Source: Pseudoclavibacter terrae (lineage in GTDB: Bacteria > Actinomycetota > Actinomycetes > Actinomycetales > Microbacteriaceae). Taken from it: 64,000 bases of DNA. Positions 25,351-33,890 of this stretch are shown piece by piece. Within the stretch, counting starts at the first letter, position 1. Each line of letters opens with the position of its first letter. Location of the stretch: contig NZ_WBJX01000003.1 of the NCBI RefSeq assembly GCF_008831075.1, positions 310,001 through 374,000 on the forward strand, given 5' to 3'. The position numbers were made by a program, and so were the translations under genes. The notes below the pieces were generated by a model. That model was given only the letters and a program-made list of their open reading frames with translations, was not told the DNA's origin and ran no database searches.

Positions 25351-26271
25351 ATGTCGATCACCCCGCGCTCAGGCTCCTCCTACTTCCTCTCGCACGGCGG
25401 ATACGAGGCGTCGATCTCCAGCATCGGGGCGACACTGCGCGAGCTCACACACCACGGCAGGCACCTCGTGCACAGCTTCGACATGGATGAAGTGCGGCCG
25501 GCGTACAAGGGTGCGACGCTCGCGCCGTGGCCGAACCGCATCATCGACGGCCGCTACCGCATCGACGGCCAGGAGCTGCAGCTTCCGCTCTCCGAGCCGA
25601 AGCGCGGGCACGCCCTCCACGGACTTGCCCTCTGGCTCGACTTCCAGCCGGAGGACGTCGGCACCGACTTCGTTCTCCTCACCGCCACGATCGAGCCGCA
25701 GACCGGCTACCCGTTCCGTGTCGAGGTCCGCACGAGGTTCGAGCTCGGCGAAGGCGGCCTCACGACGACCATCGAGCTGCGCAACGTGGGCGCCGGAACC
25801 GCCCCGGCTGGCGCATCCACCCACTCCTACCTCGTCGCAGGCGAAGGGCAGATCGACGACTGGACCCTGCAGTCGCCGGCGCAGAAGCTCATGCACGCGC
25901 ACGGCGCGCGCCTGCTCCCCGGCTCCGTCGTCTCCGTCGAGGAGGTCGCCGGTGCGTTCGACTACCGCGAGGCGCGACGCATCGGCGAGATGGAGATCGA
26001 CCACGCCTTCACCGACGTCTTCGGCGAGAGCGACGCCGCCACGGTGACCCTCACGACCGCTGACGGCACGGGGGTCGGCATGACCTGGGGCACAGACGCG
26101 CCCTGGGTGCAGATCTTCACGAGCGACCAGCCCGGCATCGACTGGGACCGCCAGGCCGTTGCCGTCGAGCCCATGACCTGCGCACCCGACGCCTTCAACT
26201 CGGGCCTCGACCTCGCCTGGCTCGAACCGGGCGAGAAGCTCGAGACCTCGCAGCGGATCTTCGCGATCTAG
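25351..26271 (+). CDS. Aldose 1-epimerase family protein
   Basis: A 306-residue GalM-like beta-sandwich protein. Family landmarks are LAPWPNRI near residue 60 (sugar-binding Asn-Arg), the HALHGLA segment, STHSYLV with the second His near residue 150, and the C-terminal VAVEPMTC that carries the catalytic Glu. It interconverts alpha and beta anomers of aldoses. GAGGAG lies about 10 bases before the ATG. It is divergent from the GH13 gene and convergent with a sugar kinase, consistent with a local sugar pathway. The exact sugar is unknown. Confidence 0.87.
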   Translation: MSITPRSGSSYFLSHGGYEASISSIGATLRELTHHGRHLVHSFDMDEVRPAYKGATLAPWPNRIIDGRYRIDGQELQLPLSEPKRGHALHGLALWLDFQPEDVGTDFVLLTATIEPQTGYPFRVEVRTRFELGEGGLTTTIELRNVGAGTAPAGASTHSYLVAGEGQIDDWTLQSPAQKLMHAHGARLLPGSVVSVEEVAGAFDYREARRIGEMEIDHAFTDVFGESDAATVTLTTADGTGVGMTWGTDAPWVQIFTSDQPGIDWDRQAVAVEPMTCAPDAFNSGLDLAWLEPGEKLETSQRIFAI

Positions 26272-26301
26272 CCACCCCCAGGGCCGGCGAGCGTCAGGAC
26301 G

Positions 26302-27231
26302 CTAGAGCGTCACGACCCCGATCGAGGCGATGAGGGCGTGATCCTGCTCGAGATGGGGGAGCATCGCCGCGCCATCGAGCGGGTGGCTCTCGCCCACCGC
26401 CACGCGAGCCTGAGGGACGCGCTCGAGCAGCGAGCTGCGGAACGCCGCCGCCACGTGCGGCGACGAGAACACGTTGCCGATCGCGCGCACCTGAACCTCG
26501 TCACGCGACCCCGGCAGGCCCACGCGGGCCAGCCCGGCCGCAACCGAGGCCGCGAGCTGCGAGCCGGCAGCCGCAAGGATCTCGGCGGCGACCGCATCCG
26601 TCTCCGCCAGGTCGCCCACCGACCTCGCGAACGAGGCGATGTGCCGCACCTTCCCCTCGTTGGTCTGCAGGGACACGTACATGCTCGGGAGATCCGGGTG
26701 GTGAGCCAGCACGACCTCGGTCAGCGCCGTCTCGGGGCCGCGACCATCGAAGGCGCGCATGACCGCGTCCAATGCCGCACGGCCGATCCAATAGCCGGAA
26801 CCGGCATCACCGACGAGGTACCCCCAGCCATCCACCTGCGCGAGCCGCTCTTCCCCGACGGCCAGCGTGACCACACCGGTGCCGGCCGCCACGACCGCGC
26901 CCAGCTCGGAACCGAGCGCACCCAGGAACGCGGAGATCGAGTCGTGCGCGATGAACACTCTCGCGACACCGAACGGCTCCACGAGCAGGGCGAGCTCATC
27001 CGCGACGGTCTGCGCATGCGTCACACCGGATACGCCTCCAGACACGGTGACGCCCGTCAGACCGGAATCCCGCAGCGACTGCTCGACGACGCTCGCGAGC
27101 TGCGGCGCCAGCGGCAGGTCGGTGCGGATAGCGGCGAATGAACGCACCTCGCCCGAGTCGATCTGCGAGCGGATGCCGCTCTGGCCGGCATCGATGGCAA
27201 GAACGGGCGCTGGGGAGAACGTCGTCGTCAT
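26302..27231 (-). CDS. N-acetylglucosamine kinase-like ATPase (BadF/BadG family)
   Basis: A 309-residue protein of the ASKHA fold. Phosphate 1 motif LAIDAGQSGIRS is at residues 11-22, the phosphate 2-like VVAAGTGVVTLAVG near residue 120, and GDAGSGYWIGR near 150 is typical of GlcNAc kinases of the BcrAD_BadFG family. It probably phosphorylates an amino sugar in the cytoplasm. The ATG at 27229-27231 has TACGAT 7 bases upstream and no Shine-Dalgarno, so a leaderless mRNA is likely; the frame upstream is not needed. It converges on the aldose epimerase. Confidence 0.8.
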   Translation of the reverse strand: MTTTFSPAPVLAIDAGQSGIRSQIDSGEVRSFAAIRTDLPLAPQLASVVEQSLRDSGLTGVTVSGGVSGVTHAQTVADELALLVEPFGVARVFIAHDSISAFLGALGSELGAVVAAGTGVVTLAVGEERLAQVDGWGYLVGDAGSGYWIGRAALDAVMRAFDGRGPETALTEVVLAHHPDLPSMYVSLQTNEGKVRHIASFARSVGDLAETDAVAAEILAAAGSQLAASVAAGLARVGLPGSRDEVQVRAIGNVFSSPHVAAAFRSSLLERVPQARVAVGESHPLDGAAMLPHLEQDHALIASIGVVTL

Positions 27232-27325
27232 GCACCGAATCGTATTGCAGTCAGGCGACAGCACCGTCGCACACCGGGCAGAGGTGCCCGAGCCGGAAGC
27301 ACGCCAAGAGTCCTAGGGTGATGGC

Positions 27326-27970
27326 ATGACGACACCGAGCCAGTGGAACGGGCAGCAGCGACCCGACGGCCAGCAGAACTCGCAGCAGAACTTCGCGGCG
27401 AACGCCGGGCAGGGCGCCCCCGGCTACGGAACGCCGCCGAGCGGCCCACCTTCCGCCTACAACGGGTACGGGCAGGCAGCTCAGGGGCAGCAGCAGGCGT
27501 ACGGGCAGCAGCCGCAACAGCCCGCCGGCTACCAGCAGCAAGCAGGCGGCGAGTACCAGCAGCCGGGGTCCCACCAGCAGCCCGGGGCCTACTCGCAGCC
27601 CGGCAACACCCCACCGCGTCCCGTGCTCACCTTCTCGTCGCTCCGCGAAGAGCTCTCGTTCGCGGCCAATCGCTTCGGCATGATCTCGCTCGCGAGCGCG
27701 CTCGGCGGATGGCTCCTCACGACACTGCTCTCATTCGTCATGAGCATCGTCGCGCGCACCGGGAGCTTCGAGATCTACTCGGTCCTGAACCCGGTGCAGA
27801 CCATCCTGCAGATCCTGAGCGCCGCGGCAGCCATCGTCTTCGGAGTGCTCGCACTGCGCGCCAGCGGATGGCGCAACATGCCAGCCTCAGTGGGCTCCGT
27901 CCTGGGTGTCGTCATGATCGTCCCTGCGCTCTTCTACTTGCTCCTCGAACTCATCCCCTACTCCTACTGA
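27326..27970 (+). CDS. Gln/Gly/Pro-rich membrane protein of unknown function
   Basis: A 214-residue protein. Residues 1-90 are low complexity, built from Gln, Gly, Pro and Tyr (repeats such as YGQ and QQP), and are cytoplasmic and probably disordered. The rest has three membrane segments (about 112-135, 150-172 and 185-208) like small DUF4190-type proteins. I do not recognise a specific function. TAGGGT lies 6 bases before the ATG, suggesting a leaderless transcript. Such proline- and glutamine-rich tails are common in actinobacterial envelope proteins. Confidence 0.7.
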   Translation: MTTPSQWNGQQRPDGQQNSQQNFAANAGQGAPGYGTPPSGPPSAYNGYGQAAQGQQQAYGQQPQQPAGYQQQAGGEYQQPGSHQQPGAYSQPGNTPPRPVLTFSSLREELSFAANRFGMISLASALGGWLLTTLLSFVMSIVARTGSFEIYSVLNPVQTILQILSAAAAIVFGVLALRASGWRNMPASVGSVLGVVMIVPALFYLLLELIPYSY

Positions 27971-28094
27971 TCAGCATCCGGGCCGGTTCTTGTAGGGGTC
28001 CGCAGAAGGACAGGGCGTTTCGTCGTACTAAGCTCACACCTTGGCTGCGGAAAACGCGGCCGTGCGTGGTCGAGCCGGCCCGTGCATCCAGTCG

Positions 28095-28979
28095 ATGAAT
28101 GAGGCGAGAGTTCTGAACGTTCCAGCGAGCCCCCACCCCAAGTCAACAGCCGGTCACGTCGTGCCGCCGGCGGATGCCAGGTCCTGGCTGCTCGTCCCGG
28201 CGTCCAGGCCGGAAGCGTTCGACGCCGCAGCGGAGTCCCGCGCCGACGTCGTCATCCTCGACATCGAAGACGCCGTCGACCCGAAGCACAAGGCCGCCGC
28301 ACGCGCCGACGTGATCTCCTGGCTCAAAGCCGGCAACTCCGCCTGGGTTCGCATCAACGACACCCTCTCCGACTTCTGGGCCGACGACGTCGACGAGCTC
28401 GCGGGCGTCCCCGGACTCCTCGGCGTCGTGCTCGCCAAGACCGAGCAGGCCGAGCAGGTCGTCAACACCTACCAGCGCCTGGGCGCGCGCATCCCCGTCG
28501 TGCCGCTCATCGAATCGGCGCTCGGACTCGAGGAAGCCACGAACATCGCCCGCGCCGACGGTGCGTTCCGTCTCGCCTTCGGCAGCGGTGACTTCCGTCG
28601 CGACACCGGCATGTGGGCGACCCGCGAGGCCATGGCCTACGCCCGCTCGCGCCTCACCGTCTCCTCCAAGGCGGCCGGCCTGCCCGGCCCCGTCGACGGA
28701 CCGACCACCGACGAGAGCCTCCGCGTCCTGCGCAACGAATCCGAATGGACGCTCGAGCACGGCATGACCGGCAAGCTCTGCCTCCGCCTCGAGCAGACCG
28801 CCGTCGTCAACGAGGTCATCTGCCCGCAGACGAGCGACATCCTCTGGGCCCGCGAGTTCCTCGCAGACTTCGACGCTGCCGGCGGCGTCGTCCGCGACGG
28901 CAGCGACCTGCCCCGCCTCGGCCGTGCGCGCAAGATCCTGCGCCTCGCCGAGGCCTTCGGCATCACCGTCGAGGTCTAG
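28095..28979 (+). CDS. HpcH/HpaI aldolase/CitE-like lyase
   Basis: A 294-residue TIM-barrel protein of the CitE-like family. It contains the start SWLLVPASRPEAF, the metal/CoA-binding LDIEDAV (Glu-Asp) near residue 55, an Arg-bearing WVRIND strand, VPLIESALGLEEA with a second Glu, and FGSGDFRRD. Family members cleave citramalyl- or malyl-CoA, or act as thioesterases; the substrate is unknown. The start is uncertain. ATG 28095 gives a normal length, but TTG 28041 has TAAGCT 6 bases upstream and could be a leaderless start. A terminator follows. Confidence 0.82.
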   Translation: MNEARVLNVPASPHPKSTAGHVVPPADARSWLLVPASRPEAFDAAAESRADVVILDIEDAVDPKHKAAARADVISWLKAGNSAWVRINDTLSDFWADDVDELAGVPGLLGVVLAKTEQAEQVVNTYQRLGARIPVVPLIESALGLEEATNIARADGAFRLAFGSGDFRRDTGMWATREAMAYARSRLTVSSKAAGLPGPVDGPTTDESLRVLRNESEWTLEHGMTGKLCLRLEQTAVVNEVICPQTSDILWAREFLADFDAAGGVVRDGSDLPRLGRARKILRLAEAFGITVEV

Positions 28980-29013
28980 CCGTACCCGACCGACAGCTCG
29001 ACTGAAGGCCCGC

Positions 29014-29052
29014 GGGCCGCCCGCCCCTGGTTCACCGGTGGGGAGGCGGCCC
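29014..29052 (+). terminator. Terminator after the CitE-like gene
   Basis: Stem of 8 bases (29014-29021 with 29045-29052) extended by CCC/GGG pairing inside, 35 bases past the stop. Confidence 0.6.
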
Positions 29053-29127
29053 GTTCGCTGTTCCCAGGAGAGCGTGGATCCGCGCTCGCTAGAGTCGGCA
29101 CGTCAGATCCCCGAGCGAGGAGCAATC

Positions 29128-29592
29128 TTGGTCACCACTCTCAGCGTCGGCGACAGCGCCCCCGACTTTGCCCTCACCGACCAGCACGGCGAAATCATCC
29201 GGCTCAGTGACCTCACCGGGTCGCCCGTCGTCGTCTACTTCTACCCCAAGGCGGGCACGACCAAGTGCACGCAGCAGGCGTGCGACTTCCGCGACAACTT
29301 CGACGCCCTGAGCGGCGCGGGTGTCACCGTGCTCGGCATCTCGCTGGACCAGCCGCGAGAACTCGCGATCTTCGGCGAAGAGCAGCAGGTCCCGTACTCG
29401 CTGCTCAGCGACTCCGGCGCGACCGCCATGGAATGGGGTGCGTGGGGCGAGCGTCCCGTCGCCGGAATCGCGGGCACCGGCGTGATCCGCTCGAGCTTCA
29501 TCGTCGACGCGGCGGGCAAGCTGTCGTACGTCGCGTACGACGTCGACCCCGACGGTCACGTGCAGGAGCTTCGCTCGCACCTCGGCGTGTGA
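29128..29592 (+). CDS. bcp: Peroxiredoxin, BCP/AhpC-TSA type
   Basis: A 154-residue thioredoxin-fold peroxidase. The N-terminal GDSAPDFALTDQHG and the VVVYFYPKAGTTKC strand lead to the peroxidatic Cys (about 46), with a second Cys five residues on (CTQQACDFRD), as in atypical two-Cys BCP enzymes. The residues just before the first Cys (AGTTKC) differ from the usual PGCT. It reduces hydrogen and organic peroxides with thioredoxin. The TTG at 29128 is chosen because GAGGA lies about 6 bases before it; there is no nearby ATG in frame. Confidence 0.88.
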   Translation: MVTTLSVGDSAPDFALTDQHGEIIRLSDLTGSPVVVYFYPKAGTTKCTQQACDFRDNFDALSGAGVTVLGISLDQPRELAIFGEEQQVPYSLLSDSGATAMEWGAWGERPVAGIAGTGVIRSSFIVDAAGKLSYVAYDVDPDGHVQELRSHLGV

Positions 29593-29693
29593 CGACGCAG
29601 CGAGGCAACAGGCCGTAACGGTCGGTCACGCCGCGCGGGAGTGGCGCCGACGTGCGTGACAATCGGAGACACATCCACCGTCTCGAGGACCAC

Positions 29694-30392
29694 ATGACCG
29701 ACACCGCCATCGCCTCCACCTCTGTGCTCGACAACCCCGCCTGGCACTCGCTGACCGGTGCGCACGCGCACCTCGCGATCGGCGGCGACCTCGTCAAGCG
29801 ATATCCGGCGGACGTGTCGCCGTTCCTCGGCGTGCGCTCCTGGGAGGAGCCGGGCGTGTGGGACGCGATCGCCGAGCTCCTGGGCTCGGGGGCCGAGCTC
29901 GCGATCTCGCACGCAGACCCCGAGGTTCCGGCCGGATGGGCGCAGACCTGGCGCGGTGAAGGCGTGCAGCTCGTGCAGACGCCGCGCCTGCAGACCAGGC
30001 CGGATGACGAGGTCGTGGAACTCGGCGCCGACGACGCCGACGACATGCTTGCGCTCGTCGAGCGGAATCAGCCAGGGCCGTTCCTGCCACGCACCTATGC
30101 GATGGGCCGCTACATCGGCATCCGCCGCGACGGGAAGCTCGTCGCCATGGCGGGGGAGCGGCTCCACCCCGTGGGGTGGACGGAGATCAGCGCCGTCGCG
30201 ACCGACGCCGACTACCGGCGCCAGGGCCTCGCCTCCCGCCTCGTGCTCGACGTGGCCTTCCACATCCAGGAACGCGGCGACCAGGCCCTCATGCACGCCG
30301 CAGCCAGCAACACGGGCGCCATCGCCGCGTACGAGAAGCTCGGCTTCGAGCTGCGCCGCGCCACCCCGTTCACGGGCGTGCGCGTCCCCTGA
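29694..30392 (+). CDS. GNAT-family N-acetyltransferase
   Basis: A 232-residue protein with a divergent N-terminal half and a C-terminal GNAT fold (about 105-230). The acetyl-CoA site is seen in AVATDADYRRQGLASRLV (Q/RxxGxG/A) and the motif B region in HAAASNTGAIAAYEKLGF. The substrate is not known. The N-terminal half may be a second, decayed GNAT-like lobe, as in FR47-like proteins. The ATG at 29694 has GAGGA 5 bases upstream. It converges on the ATPase gene with a 29-base gap. Confidence 0.82.
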   Translation: MTDTAIASTSVLDNPAWHSLTGAHAHLAIGGDLVKRYPADVSPFLGVRSWEEPGVWDAIAELLGSGAELAISHADPEVPAGWAQTWRGEGVQLVQTPRLQTRPDDEVVELGADDADDMLALVERNQPGPFLPRTYAMGRYIGIRRDGKLVAMAGERLHPVGWTEISAVATDADYRRQGLASRLVLDVAFHIQERGDQALMHAAASNTGAIAAYEKLGFELRRATPFTGVRVP

Positions 30393-30421
30393 GCCGCTCT
30401 GGGCTGAGCTCTCCGGCCTCG

Positions 30422-31618
30422 CTACTCGTCGTCGCCGGGCGGGGGAGGGAACGCGCGGCCGTGGGGGAGCGCGATCGCCTCGCTCACCACGTGCTCGCGC
30501 AAGTACTCGCGCAGGTAGGGCGTCGTGAACTGCACACGGCCGTACCCCGCCGGTTCGATGATGCCGGCGTTGATGAGCCGCTGCCGGTAGACGCCCACGT
30601 AGCCAGCCTTCGCGCGCATCCGCTGGCGGATCTCGCTCGAGAGCGAGGGCCCGTCGTCGCTGGCCATCGCGGCGAGGTAGGTGCGGTCGCCGACGGACAG
30701 CGCCGCGAGCGTCGGCTCGTAGATGTACTGGCCCATCGCCTGCCTCGCGAGGCGGACAGCACGCCGCGTGTGCTGAAGGTCGATGCGCTCGGCACCGCCG
30801 GCTTCCTGCCAGGACTTGGAGCCGATGAACTGCACGAGGAAGGGGTACCCCTGCGTGCCCCGAACGGCGTAGTCGAGCGCCTCGTCGTCGATGCTCCGAC
30901 CGCCGCCGAAGATGGGTTCCGAGAGCGCTCGCGCTGAGGCCTCGTAGCTGAGCTGACCGAGTTCCTGAACGTGCGCGCGGCGGAGGAAGGTGAGCATCCG
31001 GTCGCTGCGCAGCTCGTTGATGTTCGGCTTGAGGCCAGCCCCGACGAACGCCACGTCGAGGCCCTCACGGAAGGCATGCTGCACCACCGTCGTGATTTCG
31101 CGAAGGTCGTCGATGGCGCCGCGGTGGATCTCGTCGACCGTGATGAGCACGCCGGTGCCGTTCGGCGCGAGGAGGCCCGTCAGCGCGGTCAGCTGTGATC
31201 GCAGGTTGGCGACTGGTCTGTGCCGGTCTTCGACGGTCGAGATGAACCCGCCGGAGCTCATCGGCAGCGTGACTCCCGTGATGCGCCGCTTGCTGGCCCG
31301 GGGGTCGTGCTCGGCGAGCAGTTTCGGGAGAGCCTCGGTGGTGATGCGCTCCGCGAGTCCCTTGGTGGCCGTCTCGGAGATGACGAGCCAGCCGCGCGAC
31401 ACCGCGATGTCTTCGAGCGCGTTGAGCATGACCGTCTTGCCGACCCCTCGCAGACCGGTGACGAGGGTCGCCCGCCCCACCTCTCCGGGAGTGCCGTCGA
31501 TGGCCGCTTCGAAGGAGGCCAGCATCGCCGACCGTCCGACGAGCAGCGGTGGCGTGACCCCGAAGGACGGCGTGAACGGGTTGGGGGGCGCGGATGCTCC
31601 TCCTGCTTGCTTCGGCAC
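30422..31618 (-). CDS. Orc1-like AAA ATPase of unknown role
   Basis: A 398-residue P-loop ATPase. The region SFGVTPPLLVGRSAML is followed by Walker A GLRGVGKT (about 54-61) and Walker B VLITVDEIHRG (about 158-168). A lid and a C-terminal winged-helix-like region (about 300-385, ending QFTTPYLREYLREHV) follow. This matches orphan AAA_16/Orc1-like ATPases often found alone in actinobacterial genomes. The start is a GTG at 31616-31618. It lies 17 bases after the DUF3224 gene on the same strand and is probably cotranscribed. No partner effector gene is adjacent, so I do not propose a defence role. Confidence 0.75.
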   Translation of the reverse strand: MPKQAGGASAPPNPFTPSFGVTPPLLVGRSAMLASFEAAIDGTPGEVGRATLVTGLRGVGKTVMLNALEDIAVSRGWLVISETATKGLAERITTEALPKLLAEHDPRASKRRITGVTLPMSSGGFISTVEDRHRPVANLRSQLTALTGLLAPNGTGVLITVDEIHRGAIDDLREITTVVQHAFREGLDVAFVGAGLKPNINELRSDRMLTFLRRAHVQELGQLSYEASARALSEPIFGGGRSIDDEALDYAVRGTQGYPFLVQFIGSKSWQEAGGAERIDLQHTRRAVRLARQAMGQYIYEPTLAALSVGDRTYLAAMASDDGPSLSSEIRQRMRAKAGYVGVYRQRLINAGIIEPAGYGRVQFTTPYLREYLREHVVSEAIALPHGRAFPPPPGDDE

Positions 31619-31635
31619 CGGACCGCGCCTTCCGG

Positions 31636-32118
31636 TCAGGCCGAGGGCTCGGACGTGCCCGCCTCGACTTCGCCCGCGAACACCTCGCCGTCGATCTCGA
31701 CCTCGTCGGTGTCGTCGAACTGGATCTCGAGCACGAGCGTGTGGTCGTCGCCGCGGGCGATGATCTCGCCCGTGCCGCTCACGCCCGCCAGCTCGCCGGT
31801 ACCCGAGTCGGGCACGACGTGCAGCAGCCCGCCGCCGGCGGCCGGCCGGCCCCTCGCGACCGTGTTCGCGTGCCAGAACGCGAGCGTGCCCGACTTGCCG
31901 GCGATCGTGCCCTCGAAGGCGTCGATCGCGACGTAGGTGCCGGACCCGTGCTTCTCGTTGAAGGCACCCGCGAAGAGCACTTCGCTGCGCCCCTCGATGT
32001 CACCCCCCGAGATGGCACGGATGATGAACGCACCCCCGAGCGGGGCTGCGGTCTCGATGCCGACGGCACGGCCGTTCGCATCCCAGGCTTCGATCGTGAA
32101 AGAGCTCTCTACGCGCAT
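31636..32118 (-). CDS. DUF3224-family protein
   Basis: A 160-residue soluble beta-barrel protein resembling the DUF3224 (allene-oxide-cyclase-like) family: ESSFTIEAWDANGRA at the start, then GDIEGRSEVLFAGAF, GTYVAIDAFEGTIAGKSG and the Gly-rich GSGTGELAGVSGTG. Function is unknown in this family. The ATG at 32116-32118 is fixed by TATCCT exactly 6 bases upstream, a leaderless pattern; the longer frame overlaps the HAD gene region. The acidic C-terminal 30 residues are extra compared with typical members. Confidence 0.75.
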   Translation of the reverse strand: MRVESSFTIEAWDANGRAVGIETAAPLGGAFIIRAISGGDIEGRSEVLFAGAFNEKHGSGTYVAIDAFEGTIAGKSGTLAFWHANTVARGRPAAGGGLLHVVPDSGTGELAGVSGTGEIIARGDDHTLVLEIQFDDTDEVEIDGEVFAGEVEAGTSEPSA

Positions 32119-32167
32119 GCCACGAGGATACGACGGTGCACCGACAAAGGGGCGGGAGCCGCGGGGA

Positions 32168-32935
32168 TCAGTCGAGAGCGAGGAAGGCGCGGAGTCGCTC
32201 GGCGGAATCCGCGACCGCCACCGAGCCTGCTTCCTCACCCAGGCGTCCGTAGCCCCACGACACGTAGACGGCGGGCACGCCGTGCGCCGCTGAACCCTGG
32301 ACGTCGTAGAAGCGGTCGCCGATCATGAGCACGTTGCTGAGGTCGACGCCGGCGACGTCGAGGCGCCTGAGCGCTTCTTCGATGACGTCGGCCTTCGCCG
32401 AGCGCACCTCGTCGTCGGAGGCTCCTGTGATCGTCAGGAACTGGTCGGCCACGCCGTAGCTCTCCAGGATGACCGCCGCGGAGCTCTCGGGCTTGCTCGT
32501 CGCCGTCGACTGCGGGATGCCGGCCGCGTGCACATCGCGGATGACCTGCAGGACACCCGGGTACGGGTCGCCGATGAACGAATCCGACTCGCGGTAGATG
32601 GTGCGGTAGCGCTCGGTGGCCTCGATCGGGTCGAGCCCGTAGGCGGCGAAGGTCTCGTGGATGGGAGGGCCGACGTGCTTCAGCAGCTCGGCGTCTCCGG
32701 GAATCGGGAGGCCGTAGCTGGAGAGCACGGCGCGGAGGCTGTTCAGGATGCCGGGCGCCGAGTCGCTGATGGTGCCGTCGAGGTCCCAGAGGATAGCCGT
32801 GTACGGGGCGATGCCGGTTCCGCGCTCGAGGTCGACTCGTCGCGTTGTCGGCGTCGCTGCCGGCTGGACGACCTCGATCGGCTGGGGTTCGCCGGGGACC
32901 GGACCGGTCATTTCAGTGGAGCTTGTGTGCGTCAT
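32168..32935 (-). CDS. HAD-family phosphatase (phosphoglycolate phosphatase-like)
   Basis: A 255-residue HAD hydrolase. Motif I is ILWDLDGT (nucleophile Asp near residue 51), motif II the STATSKPE segment, motif III a Lys in SAKADV, and motif IV MIGDRFYDVQGS. A helical cap sits between motifs I and II, as in Gph/PpaX proteins. It removes phosphate from a small metabolite, possibly phosphoglycolate. A hydrophilic 40-residue N-terminal extension precedes the fold. TACACT lies 9 bases before the ATG. It follows nucS by 69 bases on the same strand. Confidence 0.85.
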   Translation of the reverse strand: MTHTSSTEMTGPVPGEPQPIEVVQPAATPTTRRVDLERGTGIAPYTAILWDLDGTISDSAPGILNSLRAVLSSYGLPIPGDAELLKHVGPPIHETFAAYGLDPIEATERYRTIYRESDSFIGDPYPGVLQVIRDVHAAGIPQSTATSKPESSAAVILESYGVADQFLTITGASDDEVRSAKADVIEEALRRLDVAGVDLSNVLMIGDRFYDVQGSAAHGVPAVYVSWGYGRLGEEAGSVAVADSAERLRAFLALD

Positions 32936-33004
32936 GTCCGAGCCAGTGTAGTGAGGAGCAACCGAGCGGAGGGCGACAGGCAGCTGAACGGTCGGGGCGG
33001 GCCG

Positions 33005-33700
33005 TCAGAACAGGCGCATGTGGCGTGGGTCGACGCCCCGCATCTCGTCGTAGTCGAGGATGACGCAGCGGATGCCGCGGTCCTCAGCCAGCGTGCGGGC
33101 CTGCGGGGCGATCTCCTGCGCCGCGAAGACGCCGGAGACGGGGGCGAGCAGCGGGTCGCGATTCATGAGCTCGAGGTAGCGCGTGAGCTGCTCGACGCCG
33201 TCGATGCCGCCGCGTCGCTTGATCTCCACGGCGACGGATGCGCCGGTCGCGTCACGCGCGAGGATGTCGACGGGACCGATGGCCGTCATGTACTCGCGGC
33301 GCACGAGCGCGTGGCCCTCACCGAGCAGGTCGATCTGGTCGGCGAGCAGCTTCTGCAGGTGCGCCTCGACCCCGTCCTTCTCGAGGCCCGGGTCCTTGCC
33401 GAGGTCGTGCGAATGGTCGCTGAAGACCTCGCCGATCGTCACGAGCAGCTGGTCGCCGGTCTTCGTCTGCGTGACCCGCCAGAGCGCCGTGACGCCGGCG
33501 TCCGCCTGGGTCGCATCCGGTGCCTCTTCGACGATCGAACAGGGGGCGCTCATCCAGTTCAGCGGCTTGTAGCTGCCCCCGTCGGAGTGCACGAGGAGGC
33601 TGCCGTCGGCTTTGCGCATGAGCACGCGAGGGGCCATGGGCAGGTGGGCGGTGAGGCGGCCGATGTAATCGACGCTGCAGTTCGCAATGACAAGACGCAC
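33005..33700 (-). CDS. nucS: Mismatch-specific endonuclease NucS (EndoMS)
   Basis: A 231-residue DUF91 protein. The N-terminal half forms the DNA-binding beta domain. The C-terminal RecB-like nuclease has the catalytic residues in GPVDILARD (Asp) and VAVEIKRRG (Glu-x-Lys), followed by QLTRYLEL. NucS replaces MutS/MutL in actinobacteria by cutting both strands at mismatches and works with the beta clamp. The short C-terminal RHMRLF could be the clamp-binding end. The GTG at 33698-33700 is set by TACCCT 6 bases upstream, indicating a leaderless mRNA. Confidence 0.93.
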   Translation of the reverse strand: MRLVIANCSVDYIGRLTAHLPMAPRVLMRKADGSLLVHSDGGSYKPLNWMSAPCSIVEEAPDATQADAGVTALWRVTQTKTGDQLLVTIGEVFSDHSHDLGKDPGLEKDGVEAHLQKLLADQIDLLGEGHALVRREYMTAIGPVDILARDATGASVAVEIKRRGGIDGVEQLTRYLELMNRDPLLAPVSGVFAAQEIAPQARTLAEDRGIRCVILDYDEMRGVDPRHMRLF

Positions 33701-33890
33701 CTGTCGAGGGTAATCGGTCGAGACGCGACGGACCGTCGCGCGCGCCGGTGTCTGGCGTGGACCCGAGCGACCGGTTTCCAGTGCTGGCGGAGCGAGAAGT
33801 CGGTCGGCGCCTGGCCACGATATCCGGCTTTCCGGCGCTGATACGGTGATGATCGGCAGGCAGCCCTCAGCCTGGGCGGGGAGGTTCATC

